From: Saccharopolyspora soli
GTDB taxonomy: Bacteria > Actinomycetota > Actinomycetes > Mycobacteriales > Pseudonocardiaceae
Direction: 5' to 3'
Assembly: GCF_022678645.1 (NCBI RefSeq)
Contig: NZ_JALBWV010000010.1
Coordinates: forward strand, 117,596 to 181,595
Length of the DNA stretch: 64,000 bases
Made by a program: the position numbers and the translations under genes. Positions 17,366 through 25,378 of this stretch are shown here, piece after piece. Numbering within the stretch: the stretch's first letter is position 1; every line of letters starts with the position of its first letter. The notes under the pieces were generated by a model, which searched no databases, was not told the DNA's origin, and saw only the letters and a program-made list of their open reading frames with translations.

Positions 17366-17724
17366 CCCAGCTCCTTGTCGATTCGCCGCAAGTGCTCTTC
17401 GTATCGGCGTTCGGCCAGCGGGATGTTCTTCTCGTACCACCCGTTCCACTGCCCTGCCTTGTCGCCTGCTACCAACAAGATGGCGTGCCTCCTCGGGTCG
17501 AAGGCGAACAGGATCCGCACCTCGGTGTGGCCGGAGGAACCAGGTCGAAGTTCTTTCGGATGGTGCACGTTCGACCTGTTGATCTTGTCTACCAGCGGGC
17601 GCCCGAGGCGCGGCCGCTCGGTGGAAAGCACCTGCACGGCGCCGTCGATACCTGCCCTGGTCCGGTTGTCCAAGGTCCGCATCCACTCCAGGACTTCCGG
17701 TAGGGCTTCAACCTGCCATGCCAT
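17362..17724 (-). CDS. HigB/RelE-superfamily toxin (Gp49-like)
   Basis: The 120-residue basic protein of the RelE/ParE fold starts WQVEALPEVLEWMRTLD. It contains VDKINRSNVHHPKELRPG and a C-terminal strand VRILFAFDPRRHAILLVAGDKAGQW typical of phage-derived Gp49-like HigB toxins. These cleave ribosome-bound mRNA. The toxin gene comes first and the antitoxin second, the usual higBA order. The upstream 17725-17765 is AT-rich compared with its surroundings and includes ATAT-TCAAC-ATAT, a likely autoregulatory site. Confidence 0.88.
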   Translation of the reverse strand: MAWQVEALPEVLEWMRTLDNRTRAGIDGAVQVLSTERPRLGRPLVDKINRSNVHHPKELRPGSSGHTEVRILFAFDPRRHAILLVAGDKAGQWNGWYEKNIPLAERRYEEHLRRIDKELG

Positions 17725-17765
17725 GATCCAAATTTAGTGCATATTCAACATATTACCTGTACATC
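17725..17765 (-). promoter_or_regulatory. AT-rich promoter/operator of the toxin-antitoxin operon
   Basis: A low-GC patch lies directly upstream of the toxin ATG. On the minus strand it reads TAATAT, TTGAAT and TAAATT in succession, with a small ATAT/ATAT inverted repeat at about 17739-17752 (TCAAC spacer). It is probably bound by the XRE antitoxin (inference). Confidence 0.4.
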
Positions 17766-17881
17766 GTCATGATCATCACTCGAATGTGGGTGCGAGCCGC
17801 TCGGCTGGGGTGGCAGACACGCGACACGGGGTGTTGGGGTGTGCCCTCGAATGGGGGAGTGGGTCTGCGAAGATGCCGGGC

Positions 17882-19969
17882 ATGACTGATCAGCCGCGAC
17901 TCCTGGAAGGCTTGGACCCGGAACAGCGGCAGGCAGTCATCGCACCACGCGGTCCGGTCTGCGTGCTGGCGGGCGCGGGCACCGGGAAGACCCGCACGAT
18001 CACCCACCGCATCGCCTACCTCGTGCAGCGCGGCCTCGTCGCGCCGCAGCAGGTGCTCGCGGTGACGTTCACCGCCAGGGCGGCGGGGGAGATGCGCACC
18101 CGGCTGCGCGCGCTCGGCGGCGCTGGGGTGCAGGCGCAGACCTTCCACGCCGCGGCTTTCCGGCAGTTGCGCTACTTCTGGCCGCGGGTGCACGAAACCC
18201 AGATGTGGCAGCTGTTGGACAACAAGTTCCGGCTGGTCATGCAGGCTGCGAACAAGGTCGGGCTGGCCACCGAGACGGAAGCCGTCCGAGACCTCGCTGG
18301 TGAGATCGAGTGGGCCAAGTCGTCGCTGATCGGTCCTGAGCAGTACCCGGCCGCGGCAGCCGCGGCAGGTCGCGAGGTCCCGGTGTTGCCGGACCAGTTC
18401 AGCAAGGCATTCGCGGCGTACGAGCGGATCAAGAACCGGGCGCAGGCCCTGGACTTCGACGACCTCCTGCTGCACATCGCGGCGATCCTGGAGGACCAGC
18501 CCGAGATCGCCGAGGAGTTCCGCAGCCGGTACCGGTCGTTCGTCGTCGACGAGTACCAGGACGTCAACCCGCTGCAGCAGCGGGTGCTCGAAGCCTGGTT
18601 GGGCAACCGCGACGACATCACGGTGGTGGGCGACGCGAACCAGACGATCTACTCGTTCGCGGGTGCCTCGCCGAAGTGGCTGATCGGCTTCCCCCGCAAG
18701 TTCCCGGACGCGACCCTGGTGCGGCTGGAGCGGGACTACCGGTCCACACCGCAGGTCGTGGCCCTGGCGAACCAGGTGATCGGCGCCGCGCGGGAACGTC
18801 CGGCGGGCACCCGGCTGCGCCTGGTCGGCCAACGTTCGGACGGGCCGCAGCCGGACTTCGCCGAGTACGACGACGAGACCGATGAGGCCGAGGCCATCGC
18901 GCGGAAGATCGCGCAGTTGGCCAAGCAGGGCGTCGCGCTGTCCGAGATGGCGGTGCTGTTCCGCGTCAACGCGCAGTCGGAGGTCTACGAGAAGGCGCTG
19001 TCCGACGCCGAAATCCCCTACCAGGTGCGCGGCGGCGAGCGGTTCTTCGCGCGTACCGAGGTGCGGCAGGCCATGGTGACGCTGCGCGCCGCAGCCGCTC
19101 GTGGCGCCGAGGAGGCGGACCTGCCCGCGACCGTGCGCGCCGTGCTCGGCGAGGTCGGGTTGACCGACGAGCCGCCCACCGGTGGCGCCGCCCGCGAGCG
19201 GTGGGAGTCGCTGATCGCGCTGGTGGAGCTGGCGGAGGAACTAACCGCCGCGGTGCCCGGTGCGGACCTGGTCCGCTACGTCGCGGAGCTGGACGCGCGG
19301 GCCGAGTCCCAGCACCCGCCGACCGTCGAAGGCGTCACCCTCGCTTCGCTGCACGCGGCCAAGGGCCTCGAATGGGACGCGGTGTTCCTGGTGGGCCTGG
19401 TCGAGGGGACCCTGCCGATCCAGCACGCCGACACCGACGCGGCCGTCGAGGAAGAGCGGCGCCTGCTCTACGTCGGGGTCACGCGCGCTCGCGAGCACCT
19501 GTGCCTGTCGTGGGCGCTGGCGCGGGCCGGTGGCCGCCGCTACCGCAGGCGCAGCCGCTTCCTGTACAGCCTGGTGCCGGATGAGCACCCAGCAGCGCTG
19601 CCGACCAAGGCGAAGCAGCGCGAGCTGCTGGTGCGCTCGACGCAGACCGCAAAACCGCGTTGCCGCATCTGCAACGCCACGCTGGCGAGCACAATCGACA
19701 TCAAGCTGGGCCGCTGCGCCGACTGTCCGTCCGATGTGGACGAGAACCTGCTGTCGCAGCTGAAGGCGTGGCGCAGCGAGCGCGCCCGGCAGTTGAAGGT
19801 CCCCGCCTACGTGGTGTTCACCGACGCGACGCTGACCGCGATCGCCGAACAGCGCCCGTCCGATGAGAGCGCGTTGGTGGGCATCTCCGGGATCGGGGCG
19901 TCGAAGCTGCAGAAGTTCGGCTCCGACGTGCTCGCGCTGATCCAGGGCGAGCACCGCGACACGCCCTGA
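17882..19969 (+). CDS. uvrD2: UvrD2-type DNA helicase with tetracysteine and HRDC domains
   Basis: The 695-aa superfamily 1 helicase has Walker A GAGTGKT (31-37), DEYQD (motif II), [10 protein letters not shown] (motif III), [13 protein letters not shown] (motif V) and [15 protein letters not shown] (motif VI). After the helicase core comes CRICN...CADCP, the four-Cys element specific to mycobacterial UvrD2, and a C-terminal HRDC domain ([19 protein letters not shown]). Mycobacterial UvrD2 is a DNA-dependent ATPase needed for genome maintenance. Position between nudC and whiB7 matches Rv3198c. An ATG three codons upstream (17873) is an alternative start. The glutaredoxin gene found next in M. 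tuberculosis is missing. Confidence 0.93.
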   Translation: MTDQPRLLEGLDPEQRQAVIAPRGPVCVLAGAGTGKTRTITHRIAYLVQRGLVAPQQVLAVTFTARAAGEMRTRLRALGGAGVQAQTFHAAAFRQLRYFWPRVHETQMWQLLDNKFRLVMQAANKVGLATETEAVRDLAGEIEWAKSSLIGPEQYPAAAAAAGREVPVLPDQFSKAFAAYERIKNRAQALDFDDLLLHIAAILEDQPEIAEEFRSRYRSFVVDEYQDVNPLQQRVLEAWLGNRDDITVVGDANQTIYSFAGASPKWLIGFPRKFPDATLVRLERDYRSTPQVVALANQVIGAARERPAGTRLRLVGQRSDGPQPDFAEYDDETDEAEAIARKIAQLAKQGVALSEMAVLFRVNAQSEVYEKALSDAEIPYQVRGGERFFARTEVRQAMVTLRAAAARGAEEADLPATVRAVLGEVGLTDEPPTGGAARERWESLIALVELAEELTAAVPGADLVRYVAELDARAESQHPPTVEGVTLASLHAAKGLEWDAVFLVGLVEGTLPIQHADTDAAVEEERRLLYVGVTRAREHLCLSWALARAGGRRYRRRSRFLYSLVPDEHPAALPTKAKQRELLVRSTQTAKPRCRICNATLASTIDIKLGRCADCPSDVDENLLSQLKAWRSERARQLKVPAYVVFTDATLTAIAEQRPSDESALVGISGIGASKLQKFGSDVLALIQGEHRDTP

Positions 19970-20015
19970 AACGCCTGGTAGAGCAGGTTTTTCAGGCGAT
20001 CGAGCGGTTTCTTCG

Positions 20016-20054
20016 AAAAATACGTTGCGACCGGCACGGTGGTACCAATAGCCT
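20016..20054 (+). promoter_or_regulatory. Putative WhiB7-activated promoter of whiB7
   Basis: TTGCGA (20025-20030) and TAGCCT (20049-20054) are 18 bp apart. An AT tract (GAAAAAT, 20015-20021) lies just upstream of the -35. WhiB7 is known to bind AT-rich DNA right next to the -35 with its AT-hook and activate its own gene with SigA, and this layout fits. It would give a leader of about 385 nt. Confidence 0.55.
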
Positions 20055-20114
20055 GCAAGAGCGCGAGCCGTGGTAGACGAACTGCGGTCTGAGTCCTGAG
20101 GGGAGGTGGCCTTG

Positions 20115-20324
20115 GTGTCCACGATTCTGATGTGCAGCACCCCGAGCCACCTCATGGCCGGGGCAATCGCGCTGTTCCGCGGCACTTTTGCGCCATCCCC
20201 AGCTGCCGATCACACCGCCGGTTATGGCCGAAAGTTCCAGCCGCGCTGGTTCCGCGCGCTCCCGCAGACCGTGGTCGAACCACGCTGGTCCGTTCGTTGG
20301 CGAGTCCTTGATCCACTGATCTAG
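20115..20324 (+). CDS. whiB7 leader upstream ORF
   Basis: GGAGG (20102-20106) is 8 nt before GTG 20115, which opens a 69-codon frame starting MSTILMCSTPSHLMAGAIAL and ending TAG at 20322. The stop lies 20 nt before the attenuator stem. Leaders of whiB7/wblC genes in other actinobacteria are known to carry an upstream ORF coupled to a terminator, so that ribosome-targeting drugs switch on transcription. The peptide resembles no known protein domain and is probably regulatory in cis. Confidence 0.6.
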   Translation: MSTILMCSTPSHLMAGAIALFRGTFAPSPAADHTAGYGRKFQPRWFRALPQTVVEPRWSVRWRVLDPLI

Positions 20325-20335
20325 GAACGCCCCAA

Positions 20336-20384
20336 GGCTTCTCGAAGGCCGCGGACCTGCACAGCGGGTCCGCGGCCTTCTTGT
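20336..20384 (+). terminator. whiB7 attenuator (conditional terminator)
   Basis: A perfect 13-bp GC-rich stem (20345-20357 with 20367-20379) and a 9-nt loop are followed by CTTGTTGTT. It lies 64 nt before whiB7 and so must be bypassed for expression. A competing hairpin (GGCTTC at about 20336 with GAAGGCC at 20344) would use the left arm and could act as anti-terminator when ribosomes stall on the upstream ORF. Confidence 0.7.
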
Positions 20385-20447
20385 TGTTCCGGTTTTCCGT
20401 CATCCACAACCACAACCTGCTGCCGATCGACTACAGGAGGAAGTTCC

Positions 20448-20831
20448 ATGTTGACCGCGAGTGTGCCGATATCCAGCTCAGGCGCGGGCTTCTCGCAGGA
20501 CGCCGACACCATGGCGGGCCTGCTCGACAGTTCCCCGGCGCTGGACGTTCAACTGCCCTGCCGCCAGGACCCGGACCTGTGGTTTGCCGAGACCCCGCAG
20601 GACCTGGACCAGGCCAAGGCGTTGTGCGCCGACTGCCCGATCAAGGCCGAGTGCCTGGCTGGCGCGCTGTCCCGCGGCGAGCCGTGGGGGGTCTGGGGCG
20701 GCGAGATCTTCGAGCGTGGCGCGGTGGTCGCTCGCAAGCGACCACGGGGTCGGCCTCGCAAGCACACGCTGCCTGCCGAGACGCCGGTGGCCAACGCGAC
20801 CGCGCGACGAAATCAGGAGCAGGCGGCATGA
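20448..20831 (+). CDS. whiB7: WhiB7 antibiotic-resistance transcriptional activator
   Basis: The 127-residue protein has the four iron-sulfur ligands Cys38, 60, 63 and 69 and the sigma-factor-contacting turn GVWGGE (81-86). It also has the WhiB7-only AT-hook RPRGRPRKH (98-106). WhiB7 binds SigA and activates intrinsic resistance genes when translation is inhibited. RBS AGGAGG is 8 nt before the ATG. It is about 30 residues longer than the mycobacterial protein, with extra sequence at both ends. It shares 4 nt with the next gene. Control is by the autoregulated promoter and attenuator upstream. Confidence 0.95.
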   Translation: MLTASVPISSSGAGFSQDADTMAGLLDSSPALDVQLPCRQDPDLWFAETPQDLDQAKALCADCPIKAECLAGALSRGEPWGVWGGEIFERGAVVARKRPRGRPRKHTLPAETPVANATARRNQEQAA

Positions 20832-21046
20832 CCTATCACCGAATGAACGAGCCCGTCGTCGACATCCGAATGAGCAACGAGGTGCGAATGTTGTTACCCG
20901 AAGATCTGTCCCGGATACGAAGTAACGAGTTGCTGGACGAAGCGCACCGACAACGGTTGGCCCGCGAATTCTCGGCCGGTCGTTGGTGGCGCTGGTTGGC
21001 CGATTACGCCGAGCGGCGGGCCGAGCGAGCAACCCGATGTTCCTGA
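20828..21046 (+). CDS. Small conserved protein translated with whiB7
   Basis: The 72-residue protein contains NEVRMLLPEDLSRIRSNELL, followed by LAREFSAGRWWRWLADYAERR. It is a short, strongly amphipathic, Arg/Trp-rich helical protein of the kind often seen as small actinobacterial proteins. Its ATG overlaps the whiB7 stop (ATGA), so it depends on whiB7 translation and probably shares its induction. The function is unknown. Confidence 0.7.
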   Translation: MTYHRMNEPVVDIRMSNEVRMLLPEDLSRIRSNELLDEAHRQRLAREFSAGRWWRWLADYAERRAERATRCS

Positions 21047-21063
21047 GCTGCCCGCGCTGAGTT

Positions 21064-21157
21064 CCTGTCTTCGGTCTTGTTTTGAAGCGGCGCCAGCCGC
21101 TTGGCCCACCTACGCAGCTGGCACCGCACCGCGAAGCAAAACGAGTACGAAGACAGG
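21064..21157 (-). repeat. Dispersed MITE-like repeat, copy B, with perfect terminal inverted repeats
   Basis: The 94-bp unit is bounded by CCTGTCTTCG (21064-21073) and CGAAGACAGG (21148-21157), a perfect 10-bp inverted repeat. Its interior matches both ends of copy A (2822-3045) but lacks the middle, so it looks like an internally deleted derivative. It carries no coding capacity. Confidence 0.7.
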
Positions 21158-21309
21158 CGCTGGGATCGGCGGGGTGAGCGACGGTAACTCCATGCGCTCG
21201 ATCGGCTTGCACGGCCTCGGCTTCCCAGCCGTCGCACCCTCGCGGCGGCTGGGAAGCCGCGCACCTTGACAACAGAAGAGAGAAAGCACCTGTCGGGAGA
21301 TGGCCGCCG

Positions 21310-21315
21310 TAAGGT
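21310..21315 (+). promoter_or_regulatory. Putative -10 box (TAAGGT) of the methyltransferase gene
   Basis: TAAGGT ends 8 nt before GTG 21324, suggesting a leaderless mRNA and favouring this start over ATG 21300. Confidence 0.4.
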
Positions 21316-21323
21316 GGTATTTC

Positions 21324-22193
21324 GTGGCTGGACATTCGCACGACAACATCGACTGGGACGAGCACCTGCAGCGGCTCCGGGACGCGGACGAGTTCAACGC
21401 GCCGGAGGTCGCGGAACTCGTCGCCGCGCTGCTGCGCCCGACCGACCGCTCCGTGATCGAGATCGGCGGCGGTGCAGGCGGGACCGCGGCGGCCTTCGCG
21501 GCGGCGTTGGCGGATTCCGGTGGTGCGTTGACGATCGTGGACTCGGCACCGCAACTGCTGGCCGCGGCGGGTTCGCACGCCGAGCAGGTCGCCGACCGGG
21601 TGGACGTCCGCGCCGTCCAGGCGGATGCGGCGGCGGACTCGCTGGTCGAGGCCGTTGGCCAGCAGGCCGACCTGGTCATCGCAGCGTTCGTCGTGCACCA
21701 CCTGCCCGACCAGCTGGCTGGGCTGCGCCGGCTGGTCAGCCTGGTGCGCCCAGGTGGTCGGCTGGCGATCGTCGAGTTCGGCCTGCAGACGAAGGTGCTG
21801 CCCGCCGACGTCGGCATTGGTGAGCCGGGCCTCGAGGCCCGGCTGATCGCCGCCCGTGAAGAGTGGTTCCAGCAGATGCGCGCGGAGATGACCGGCTCGG
21901 TCCGGCTGCCGATGGGCTGGGCCAAGGCCCTTTCCGAGGCGGGCCTGGCCGAGGTGCGGTCGTGGAGCTACCTGGTCGACCGCCCGGCCCCGGTAGACCG
22001 CACCGGCCGCGAAGCGGTCCTGCGGCGGCTGCACCTGCTCCGCAGGAACGCCGAGGACCGCGTCGCACCGGAGGACTTGGCGGTGCTCGACCAGTTGCTC
22101 GACGAATCCAGCGAGCATTACGCCGGGAATCGCGACGACGTCTACTACCTCACCGCCAACACGGTCCACCTCGGCACCCGCCCGGCGGTTTGA
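21324..22193 (+). CDS. SAM-dependent methyltransferase (class I)
   Basis: The protein has about 289 residues. Motif I VIEIGGGAGGTAAAF, the acidic end of strand 2 (LTIVDSAPQ) and the post-motif DLVIAAFVVHHLPDQL followed by RPGGRLAIVEFG define the Rossmann methyltransferase fold of the UbiE/COQ5-like type. The C-terminal 100 residues are helical and not specific. The substrate cannot be read from the sequence. Its place right after the whiB7 operon is suggestive, because several WhiB7-regulon members are methyltransferases, but it is not Erm-like and appears to have its own promoter. Confidence 0.8.
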   Translation: MAGHSHDNIDWDEHLQRLRDADEFNAPEVAELVAALLRPTDRSVIEIGGGAGGTAAAFAAALADSGGALTIVDSAPQLLAAAGSHAEQVADRVDVRAVQADAAADSLVEAVGQQADLVIAAFVVHHLPDQLAGLRRLVSLVRPGGRLAIVEFGLQTKVLPADVGIGEPGLEARLIAAREEWFQQMRAEMTGSVRLPMGWAKALSEAGLAEVRSWSYLVDRPAPVDRTGREAVLRRLHLLRRNAEDRVAPEDLAVLDQLLDESSEHYAGNRDDVYYLTANTVHLGTRPAV

Positions 22194-22311
22194 GGGGTTT
22201 GCCCAGGGCACCGGGCAGGACCTCAGCGGGCCGCATCGGCTGCCGTGCCCTCATGCTGGTCGCGGTCGACCGCGCACGATCCAGCTGCGGGATCCGGGAA
22301 TCCGGTGCTGG

Positions 22312-23622
22312 TCAGTCGGCGAAGCCCGGCTGCCACCGGGCGATGATGTCGCGGGCGCCGACCTCAGCATCGAGCTGGCAGAGGATTCCCGTCGCGCCCA
22401 GGGTCACGCGGTGGATCAGCAGGTAGTCCGGTGGCAGGTTCAGCGACCGCCCCGTCCGGAAGTCCGGGCTGCGCAGATCGCCGACCCGCTCCGCTTGGCG
22501 CTGCAGCCAACGCCGGGTGAAGTGGAAGGTCGACGCCCGAGCTGGGTCCACGAACGGTGCCAGGTAGGCCAGCACGTCCTCGGCCTGGATGTTCCGGTCG
22601 GGCTGCACGAACCGCTCCATGCGCAGCAGCTGCAGCAGCTCCGCGGGCTTGTCCTCCAACGCCAGCCGGAGCATGCGGCCGAAGGTCGACGGCAGGCCGT
22701 CGGGCAGCCGGGAGACCGCACCGAAGTCGATCACGGCCAGCTTGCCGTCCGGCAGCAGCATGAAGTTGCCGGGATGCGGGTCGGCGTGCAGCAGACCGAC
22801 CCGCGCGGGCGCCGAGTAGTGGAACTCGGCGAGCAGTCGACCAGCCGTGTTGCGCTCCTCGCGGTCGCCGTCGGCGACGATCCGCGCGTACGGCTTGCCC
22901 GCAACCCACTCCGTGACGACGACCTTGGGAGCACTGGCCACCACGGCTGGCACCCGCACCTGGTCATCGCCCTGGAACACCTTGGCGAACGCCCGTTGGT
23001 TGTCGGCTTCCACGCGGTAGTCGAGTTCCTCGACCATGCGGTCCTGCAGCTCCGCCAGCAGCGGTTTGACCTCGGCACCGGGTGCCAAGGACTGGAAGAG
23101 CCGGGAGAAGCGCATCAACTGCCGCAGATCGGAGCGCAACGCCTCGTCCGCTCCCGGGTACTGCACTTTCACCGCGACGATGCGCCCGTCGTGCCAGATC
23201 GCCCGGTGCACCTGGCCGATGCTCGCCGCTGCGGCCGGGGTGTCGTCGAACTCGGCGAACCGCTTGCGCCACGCGCGCCCGAGCTGCTCGTCTAACACCC
23301 GGTGCACGCTGCTGGCGGGCATCGGCGGCGCCGCCGACTGCAGCTTGGTCAGCGCCTCGCGGTACGGACCGGCCATTTCGTCCGGCACGGCGGCCTCGAA
23401 CACGCTCAACGCCTGGCCGAACTTCATCGCACCGCCCTTGAGCTGGCCGAGTACCGCGAACAGCTGTTCCGCGGTCTTCGCCGTCACCTCGGCGCTGATC
23501 TCCGCCCCGTTCTGCCCGGTAAGCCGTTTCCCCCAGCCAGCAGCCAAGCGACCGGCGACACCAAGTGGCAGGCTGGCGAGCTTGACAGTGCGGTGCGCTG
23601 CCCGGCGGGGAATGTCGGCCAC
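22312..23622 (-). CDS. ABC1/UbiB-family atypical kinase
   Basis: The 436-aa protein has the ABC1 signatures: KxGQ as MKFGQALS, the Ala-rich loop AAASIGQVHRA in place of a Gly loop, AVKVQYPG with the ATP-binding Lys, HADPHPGNFML as the catalytic loop, and VIDFGAVSRLP as the DFG motif. UbiB/ADCK proteins are ATPases that assist quinone biosynthesis or lipid handling. It corresponds to Rv3197, next to whiB7 in mycobacteria and implicated there in macrolide tolerance. It is convergent with the methyltransferase gene. Confidence 0.9.
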   Translation of the reverse strand: MADIPRRAAHRTVKLASLPLGVAGRLAAGWGKRLTGQNGAEISAEVTAKTAEQLFAVLGQLKGGAMKFGQALSVFEAAVPDEMAGPYREALTKLQSAAPPMPASSVHRVLDEQLGRAWRKRFAEFDDTPAAAASIGQVHRAIWHDGRIVAVKVQYPGADEALRSDLRQLMRFSRLFQSLAPGAEVKPLLAELQDRMVEELDYRVEADNQRAFAKVFQGDDQVRVPAVVASAPKVVVTEWVAGKPYARIVADGDREERNTAGRLLAEFHYSAPARVGLLHADPHPGNFMLLPDGKLAVIDFGAVSRLPDGLPSTFGRMLRLALEDKPAELLQLLRMERFVQPDRNIQAEDVLAYLAPFVDPARASTFHFTRRWLQRQAERVGDLRSPDFRTGRSLNLPPDYLLIHRVTLGATGILCQLDAEVGARDIIARWQPGFAD

Positions 23623-24087
23623 GAATTCTCCTTGGTGCGTGCGGGAAACCCTCTCGATGTCGCAACTGCCCGAAGGCTCATTCCGAAATCGAGAAACCCA
23701 GTGACATGCTAGAGGTTTCCTGCTGCGCGTTGCGTCGTGATCGACACGTTGGCTGTCGGCTTTACGCCAGCGGTCGGATTCCGCGTTCCTCCGAATTGCC
23801 AGCGGGAGCGCTGAGCGCGCGGTGCAACTCCGCGAAAATAAGGTGATTGCGCTGCTCGCGTGAGGTGTGCCTGGTGCCGGATAGGTCCGGTTTTCGGCTG
23901 GTCCACTCCGGGATGGGACTGCGCAATGGCATCGAACGGGAAGGTAATCCGTGCGGCCATCGATTCGAGAGGCGCACGTGTCCCCTTGGCACCCCGGCGT
24001 CCGGCCGGGGCGAGGTCGAACTGACGAGCGAAGTGCGTCGGCGGGGCTGGCGGGTGGGCGGCCGTGGGGCGGCCCACCCGTGCCCGG
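23623..24087. other. 465-bp intergenic region, no gene supported
   Basis: Short open frames on both strands have poor composition. The only clear structure is a 9-bp stem (24051-24059 with 24072-24080, CGGGTGGGC) directly after the stop of the 49-aa gene, likely its terminator. Confidence 0.5.
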
Positions 24088-24237
24088 TCACGCCTTACCG
24101 AGGATGCGGGTCATCTTGGTGCCGCAGACCGGGCAGATGCCCTTGGCCATCCGGCGACCGTTGGTCTCCGAGACCTCACCGGAAAAGTCGCGCTTCTCCC
24201 GGCACTTCACGCAGTAGCCGTTGTACGTCTCGGCCAC
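24088..24237 (-). CDS. 49-aa zinc-ribbon protein (DUF5679-like)
   Basis: The gene begins GTG at 24237, 3 nt after a very strong RBS (AAGGAGGGGA, 24241-24250), and encodes MAETYNGYCVKCREK, continuing to MAKGICPVCGTKMTRILGKA. Two CxxC pairs (CVKC and CPVC) form a small zinc ribbon. The same tiny protein lies near whiB7/Rv3197 in mycobacteria. It is well below usual ORF length cut-offs and easily missed. The function is unknown; zinc ribbons of this size often bind ribosomes or RNA polymerase. Confidence 0.85.
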   Translation of the reverse strand: MAETYNGYCVKCREKRDFSGEVSETNGRRMAKGICPVCGTKMTRILGKA

Positions 24238-24449
24238 GGCTCCCCTCCTTCATGTCGTGATCCAGCCTCATCGCTGGGTCGTCTGCGGCCCTCCTCCGGG
24301 CGGCTGGGGGAACGGTACATGTGGGCCATTCGGCATGCATGCATTAAGAGCATCGCATGTTCGACTCATTGGAGTAATACCTCGGGGGATAACCGCGGTA
24401 GGAGTTGAGGTGCGGCTCACAGGCGGAACCGTTTGTCAGGCGCACTCGC

Positions 24450-24455
24450 TAAGGT
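24450..24455 (+). promoter_or_regulatory. Putative -10 box (TAAGGT) of the SprT-like peptidase gene
   Basis: TAAGGT is 8 nt before GTG 24464, consistent with a leaderless transcript. Confidence 0.4.
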
Positions 24456-24463
24456 CCACTTTC

Positions 24464-25024
24464 GTGGCTGAACCCCAGGTCGAGGTGCGCCGCAGCAAGC
24501 GCCGCCGACAGACGGTGAGCGCTTATCGCGACGGTGACAAGATCGTGGTGTTGCTCCCCGCGCGGATGAGCCGCGCGGAGGAAAAGCGCTGGGTGGCGGA
24601 CATGCTGAGCCGTCTGCAGCGCAGTGAGACGCGGCGCCGTTCGCCCGCGCGGGCGTCCGACGAGGCGCTGACGCAGCGGTGCCGCGAGTTGTCCGCGAAG
24701 TACCTCGACGGGCGGGCGCAACCGCGTGCTATCCGGTGGGTGCCGCCGATGCGCACCAGGTGGGCCTCCTGCACGCCCAGCGACGCCACCATTCGGGTGA
24801 GTCAGCGCCTCCGAGATGTACCCGGATGGGTGCTCGATTACGTGCTTGTGCACGAGCTGGCGCACCTGCTGGTGCCCGGCCACGGTGCCGACTTCTGGAA
24901 GTGGGTGCGCCGCTATCCGAAGACCGAGCGGGCCATCGGCTACCTGGAGGGGATCTCCGCGGCGGCCCAACTCGGCATCAGCCTCGATGACGACACCGAA
25001 GGAGCCAAGACGCCAGCGCGCTAG
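24464..25024 (+). CDS. YgjP/SprT-like zinc metallopeptidase
   Basis: The 186-residue protein has HELAH in LVHELAHLLVPGHGADFW, where the third ligand is the His of GHGADFW, as in the DUF45/YgjP family. IRWVPPMRTRWASCTPSD is the family core upstream of it. The N-terminus VEVRRSKRRRQTVSAYRDGD is the usual small beta unit. GTG 24464 is chosen because the upstream extension is unrelated to the family and because of the -10 box 8 nt before it. It is probably cytosolic; the substrate is not known. Confidence 0.85.
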   Translation: MAEPQVEVRRSKRRRQTVSAYRDGDKIVVLLPARMSRAEEKRWVADMLSRLQRSETRRRSPARASDEALTQRCRELSAKYLDGRAQPRAIRWVPPMRTRWASCTPSDATIRVSQRLRDVPGWVLDYVLVHELAHLLVPGHGADFWKWVRRYPKTERAIGYLEGISAAAQLGISLDDDTEGAKTPAR

Positions 25025-25079
25025 CCGTGCGGTCAGCGAGAACATCGGACGCTCCGCACGCCACAGGATGCCCATCTCA

Positions 25080-25300
25080 GGCACGCCCAGCACGGATGCT
25101 GAGCGAACATCATCAAGGGGAGGTGCCCCGAGTGGCTTGAGTGGCGGCACGGGCGGCGCAACCGCAGAGATTTTCTCGGCTCAGGGATCCCGGCCCATGT
25201 ATGTGTCACCCAGGGCTGTCCACGGCATTGCCTGAGAACCCGCGGCAGTACGAGCTGGGAGAGTGGCGGAAGCGGCTGACGCCGATTGCGGACGGCGGCC
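25080..25300 (+). repeat. Diverged dispersed repeat, copy C
   Basis: The gene-free stretch 25025-25378 holds a decayed relative of copy A. GGGATCCCGG, CCTGAGAACCCGCGGCAGT and GAAGCGGCTGACGCCG occur in the same order as in 2870-3010. In one frame both copies would read ENPR, then W(A/R)KRL(A/T)P. No terminal inverted repeats are left. The similarity is patchy and needs an alignment. Confidence 0.45.
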
Positions 25301-25378
25301 TGCGGTCCCGCCAATTCGCGCACGTCCCAAGGCGAGCACGTCCGGGCATGCCGCCGTGCTCGACCTCGTGCCGGAGCG

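Noticed and set aside
21266..21271. TTGACA upstream of the methyltransferase
   Set aside because: No -10 box at 16-18 bp; the -10 next to the start codon is 38 bp away.
20478..22211. 577-codon open frame on the minus strand opposite whiB7 and the methyltransferase
   Set aside because: It runs antisense to well-supported genes and has the Arg/Gln-rich composition typical of high-GC shadow frames.
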